34,824 nt of DNA, taken from assembly GCA_036005845.1 (NCBI GenBank), contig DASYQD010000087.1:1-34824 (forward strand), in the 5' to 3' direction. Positions 31,915 through 34,824 of this stretch are shown in pieces (positions within the stretch are counted from its first letter, which is position 1; the number at the start of each line of letters is the position of its first letter). The DNA is from DASYQD01 sp036005845 (GTDB lineage Bacteria; Acidobacteriota; Thermoanaerobaculia; Multivoradales; JAIOJS01). Made by a program: the position numbers and the translations under genes. The notes under the pieces are model-generated. The model was not told the DNA's origin. It ran no database searches and worked only from the letters and a program-made list of their open reading frames with translations.

Positions 31915-33138
31915 TCAGGCCAGCGCGGCGAGCGGGTCGTGGCCGCCGTTGTGCCAGGAGGCGTCGGGAGTCTGCAACTCGCCGGGCGGCGCGCAGCGGG
32001 AGACGCCGAGCGCCGCGAGCTGCTCGGCGAGGGCCCACGCGCCGGCGGCGGCGAGCGCGGCGCCCTGGAGCAGCGGCTGCCAGCCGAGGAGCCGCGCCGG
32101 CATCTCGCTGAGATCCGCGACCGGGTAGACGCGCACGGTTCGCAGGCCGGGCGAAGGTAGGAGCGGCGCTGAGGCGGATTCGAGCAGCACGGTGCCCGTG
32201 TCCAGCGGGAGCGTGCCGACGAGCGCGCCGCGCAGCTCGGCTTCGCCGCGGAGCTGCTGGACGGCGGAGGCCTGCTGCGCGCCGAAGCGGCCGGGTGGCA
32301 GCTCGATCGCCGCGCGTGCCAGCGCCCGCGAGAGCGCTTCCGCGAAGACGCGTGCTCGCGCGTCAACGGCCTCGACGAACACCGCTTGCACGGAGAGGCA
32401 GCCGCGTTGATCGAAGAGGGCAACGTCGCGTGCGATGCCGGCGGCGGTAGGCGCGAGCTCGGCATCGGCGCCGATCACGCCCAAGGAGAGCTTCGGCCCG
32501 TAGTCGACCACCTTGCCGGGAGCCCGACGCTGCAGATCGGCGACCGTGGCGCGGTCGCCGTAGGCGAGCACCTTGCCGACCGCGGCGAGCACCGGCGCTT
32601 CGAGGTCTTCGTCGCCGCCCCGCCAGCTCAGGCCCGCGATCGCATCCGCCAGTGGCGGCAGGCGCGCGATGAGGGCGCTGGTGAACGCCCGCGCGAAGTG
32701 CGGCTCGGTGGACGCGGACTTGACGAGCAGCGGTCGCCGCAAGGCAAGCGCGGGCAGCAGCGGCTGCACGGCGAGACCGGGGATGTTGCCCGCGAGCACC
32801 ACGAATGCGGGTGCGCGGCCGTCGCCATCGGATCGCCGCAGCGGAGCGGCGCGCTCGAACAGTTCTCTCGCGTGCGGCTCGCGCACGCCGCCCAGCACGG
32901 CGGCGAGGCCGGCCTTCAGACCGGCGGGGGAGAGGCCGGTGCTCTCGATCAGCCGCGGCTCGATCGCGCGCCGTTCGGGCGACTCAGTATCGAGGAACGC
33001 CTCGACCGTCGCGCTCCACGCGCGGAGCAGCGCGTCGTCGTCGATCGCCGCAAGTGCCGCCGCGCCGTGCGTCGCCAATCGTTCGACAAGAAGCGCCAGC
33101 GCCGGCGCATCGACTCGCGCCGCCTCCGCCCCGCTCAC
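31915..33138 (-). CDS. Acyl-CoA reductase, LuxC family
   Basis: The 407-residue protein fits LuxC-type fatty acyl reductases of the aldehyde dehydrogenase superfamily. Diagnostic are AFVVLAGNIPGLAVQPLLPALALRRPLLVKSAS (cofactor side), KVLAYGDRATVADLQ, and DQRGCLSVQAVFVE with the nucleophile Cys247, followed by FAEALSRALAR and LRTVRVYPVADL. LuxC reduces an acyl group to the aldehyde with NADPH. In bioluminescence it works with LuxD and LuxE, neither of which is here. In other bacteria such genes sit in polyketide or lipid clusters. GTG 33138 starts 14 nt after the stop of the VWA/FHA gene, so the two are probably one operon. A link to the PlsC-like gene nearby through acyl-group metabolism is possible but speculative. 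Confidence 0.83.
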   Translation of the reverse strand: MSGAEAARVDAPALALLVERLATHGAAALAAIDDDALLRAWSATVEAFLDTESPERRAIEPRLIESTGLSPAGLKAGLAAVLGGVREPHARELFERAAPLRRSDGDGRAPAFVVLAGNIPGLAVQPLLPALALRRPLLVKSASTEPHFARAFTSALIARLPPLADAIAGLSWRGGDEDLEAPVLAAVGKVLAYGDRATVADLQRRAPGKVVDYGPKLSLGVIGADAELAPTAAGIARDVALFDQRGCLSVQAVFVEAVDARARVFAEALSRALARAAIELPPGRFGAQQASAVQQLRGEAELRGALVGTLPLDTGTVLLESASAPLLPSPGLRTVRVYPVADLSEMPARLLGWQPLLQGAALAAAGAWALAEQLAALGVSRCAPPGELQTPDASWHNGGHDPLAALA

Positions 33139-33152
33139 GCCGATCCGCCGGC

Positions 33153-34613
33153 TCAGGCCACCTGGCCGAGGAAGGAGCGGAACTCGAGCTCCACCTGGCC
33201 GGCCTGGATGACGTCGCCTGACGCGAGCTTCGCCGCGCGTACGCGGCGGCGATTGAGGTAGGTGCCGTTGGTCGAGTCGAGGTCGACGACGTAGTAGTAG
33301 CCGTCGTCGGGCACCACCTTGAAGTGCCGCGCCGACAGGGCCGGGTCGCGCATAGTCAGCGTGTTGGTGCGTGGGTCGCGGCCGACGGCGAAGGCGCCGT
33401 CGCTGCGCAGCAGGAACGAGCGCTGCGACTCGCCCGGCTCGCGCACCATCAGCATGCTCTGGTCGGCGATGACGCGCGTCTTCTCGATGGCGTCGAGATC
33501 GACGACGCCGGTGATCACCTCGTTGACCTGGTCGAGGCGCAGCTCGGAGGTGTCCTCGAGGCGCGTCAGGTCGCGGTTGCGAAGCCGCTCTTGCAGCGCC
33601 AGCTCGCTGTCGGCAGCGGCGCAGTGCGGGCAGTCCTCGCCGGCGGGGACTTCCTTGCCGCAGCGCTTGCAGACGGTGGTGCGCTGGCCGGCGCGGCGGC
33701 GCGCCATCGCCGCCACCGGCACCGCGATGGCGACGAGCGCGAGCGGCAGCGCCAGCCACCACCAGCGCCTGGCGAGCGAGCTGTCGGCAACCGAGCCGTC
33801 AGGCGCCGAAGCGTCAGCCGTCGGTGCGTTGTCGCCAGGCGGCGTCCGCAACGATACCGGTACGTTGCCGCTCGCAAGCGGCGCCCCTGCCGCGCTCGAG
33901 GGCTGCGAAGACGCGGCGCTCGAAGACGAAGACGCGGCGTTCGACAACGGTGCGCTCGGAGCGCTCTCGCTTGGTGCCGAACCGCTCGCACCGCCTTCGG
34001 CCGGCTTCGCAACCGGCGCCTCGACTGGCGTGCTCGCGGCCTCCACCAAGGCGGCACCGACGGCCGCCGGCTTCACCGACGCCAGCGGCCCGACGTAGCT
34101 GCCGCCGGTGAGCAGCGCCAGCCGCCGCATCCGCCGCTCGTCGAGCCGCTTGCCGGCCCCGACGCCGACGACGCGCACGCCCCGCGCCTCGCAGGCCCGC
34201 GCCACGTCCTCGACCGTCGTCGCCGAGTTCTCGTCACGCCCGTCGGTCAGCAGCAGCACGACCCCGCCACGTCCGAGCTCACGTGCGGCGGTGAACAGCG
34301 CATCGTCGAGCAGCGTGTAGCTGCCGGACGGCCTGAGCGAGGCCAGTGCAGCCGACGCCTCCGCAGGCGAGCCGCCGCGCAACACCCACCGCGGTGCGTC
34401 GTCGAACGCGAGCACGCCGACCTTCGTCTCCGCCGGCAGCCCGCCGAGCGCCGCGGAGGCCGTCTCGCCCATCTGCGCGAGCGTCGCCGCGTCGAGCGAG
34501 CGGCTGGTGTCCACCGCCACGACGACCGCAGGCCCTGCCGCCGCCCACAAGCCTCCGCCGCCGACGAGAGCCAGCGCAACCAGCAGCGAGCCGACCAGAC
34601 GTGAACGCGACAC
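33153..34613 (-). CDS. VWA / zinc-ribbon / FHA membrane protein
   Basis: The 486-residue protein has an N-terminal hydrophobic anchor or signal (LVGSLLVALALVGGGGLW) and then a von Willebrand A domain with a MIDAS metal site: D35-x-S37-x-S39 (AVDTSRS), YTLLDDALF and LLLTDGRDEN. A Ser/Ala/Pro-rich linker (about 190-280) precedes a membrane helix (WWWLALPLALVAIAVPVAAM). A zinc ribbon (CKRCGKEVPAGEDCPHC) and a C-terminal FHA domain follow (GRDPRTNTLTMRDPALSARHFKVV, DLDSTNGTYLNRRRV). The VWA domain therefore faces the envelope and the FHA the cytoplasm, as expected of a transmembrane relay between an extracellular ligand and a phosphothreonine partner. GTG 34613 lacks a Shine-Dalgarno; TAGGGT is 9 nt upstream. 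The acyl-CoA reductase gene follows 14 nt after its stop. Confidence 0.9.
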   Translation of the reverse strand: MSRSRLVGSLLVALALVGGGGLWAAAGPAVVVAVDTSRSLDAATLAQMGETASAALGGLPAETKVGVLAFDDAPRWVLRGGSPAEASAALASLRPSGSYTLLDDALFTAARELGRGGVVLLLTDGRDENSATTVEDVARACEARGVRVVGVGAGKRLDERRMRRLALLTGGSYVGPLASVKPAAVGAALVEAASTPVEAPVAKPAEGGASGSAPSESAPSAPLSNAASSSSSAASSQPSSAAGAPLASGNVPVSLRTPPGDNAPTADASAPDGSVADSSLARRWWWLALPLALVAIAVPVAAMARRRAGQRTTVCKRCGKEVPAGEDCPHCAAADSELALQERLRNRDLTRLEDTSELRLDQVNEVITGVVDLDAIEKTRVIADQSMLMVREPGESQRSFLLRSDGAFAVGRDPRTNTLTMRDPALSARHFKVVPDDGYYYVVDLDSTNGTYLNRRRVRAAKLASGDVIQAGQVELEFRSFLGQVA

Positions 34614-34622
34614 GGGCTCAAA

Positions 34623-34628
34623 ACCCTA
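34623..34628 (-). promoter_or_regulatory. -10-like hexamer of the VWA/FHA gene
   Basis: TAGGGT on the minus strand lies 9 nt before GTG 34613. It is a weaker example of the short-leader pattern. Confidence 0.25.
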
Positions 34629-34678
34629 GCAGGTCAGTGCAGCCGGCGGAAGAGCAATGGATCACAGCATCGAGGGAG

Positions 34679-34684
34679 CTAGAC
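34679..34684 (+). promoter_or_regulatory. -10-like hexamer of the DUF433 gene
   Basis: TAGACT lies 21 nt before ATG 34706, leaving room for the GAGGGGG ribosome-binding site at 34691-34697. No clear -35 is seen. Confidence 0.25.
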
Positions 34685-34705
34685 TCTGATGAGGGGGCAG
34701 CCGAC

Positions 34706-34824
34706 ATGGAAGTCTTTCCAGGTATCACCATGGACCCGCGAGTGCGTTTTGGAAAGCCGTGTCTCACCGGCACCCGCCTGGATGCCGCGTCGATCGTGGC
34801 AGCCCTCGGCGCCGGCGACTCATC
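34706..34824 (+). CDS. DUF433 protein, N-terminal part (partial, runs off right edge)
   Basis: The first 39 residues (MEVFPGITMDPRVRFGKPCL, then TGTRLDAASIVAALGAGDS) match the start of DUF433, a small winged-helix family whose usual pattern is I-x-x-x-P-x-x-x-x-G-K-P-x-I-x-G-T-R. DUF433 proteins are about 70-110 residues and often form the antitoxin-like partner of a downstream PIN-domain or DUF5615 gene. The partner, if any, lies beyond the window. GAGGGGG ends 8 nt before the ATG and supports this start. Confidence 0.85.
   Translation, partial: MEVFPGITMDPRVRFGKPCLTGTRLDAASIVAALGAGDS

Overview
This is a very GC-rich, densely coded bacterial chromosome segment with 22 supported genes and no tRNA, rRNA, CRISPR array, insertion sequence or phage gene that I can see. 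A secreted protein with an unnamed C-terminal domain (12868-13638), a VWFA-related/gluzincin hybrid protein (22022-24400), a PQQ-type dehydrogenase with FG-GAP repeats, and FHA/zinc-ribbon membrane proteins suggest a soil or sediment Acidobacteriota-like organism (Thermoanaerobaculia/Holophagae type). That is an inference from protein style; no marker gene here proves it.

Layout. 1-380: start of an exopolysaccharide sugar transferase running off the left edge. 479-7924: one-carbon/methionine block: metF, a convergent Uma2-family gene, a SAM-riboswitch-controlled cobalamin-dependent metH, an unknown membrane protein and a RuBisCO-like protein. 7931-12696: minus-strand FAD oxidoreductase, secreted S9 peptidase and RlmI-type rRNA methyltransferase. 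12868-20272: secreted unknown protein, minus-strand YbiT-like ABC-F ATPase, PQQ sugar dehydrogenase and a class A PBP1b-like penicillin-binding protein. 20342-24400: minus-strand secreted cupin and two HExxH putative metalloproteins. 24401-24788: a non-coding gap holding a very strong inverted repeat. 24789-34613: divergent UvrA-family ATPase, an FHA/zinc-ribbon/RDD membrane protein that appears to start at ATC, PlsC-like acyltransferase, a MauE-like/thioredoxin gene pair, and an acyl-CoA reductase downstream of a VWA/zinc-ribbon/FHA protein. 34706-34824: start of a DUF433 protein running off the right edge.

How the genes work together. MetF makes 5-methyl-THF, MetH uses it to remethylate homocysteine, and the metH leader senses SAM, the downstream product. 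The metH leader is the clearest regulatory device: promoter, aptamer, and a hairpin that carries both a terminator-like U-rich tail and the metH Shine-Dalgarno. The hairpin arm can alternatively pair over 12 bp with the 5' strands of the aptamer. The MauE-like/thioredoxin pair is probably an envelope thiol-redox unit. The two FHA proteins point to phosphothreonine signalling at the membrane.

The main window-wide observation is a split in how genes start. About ten genes have no Shine-Dalgarno but carry a TAnnnT (-10-like) hexamer 6-8 nt before the start codon, as expected for leaderless mRNAs. Another set has good AGGAGG-type sites and longer leaders. This pattern was used to choose several starts.
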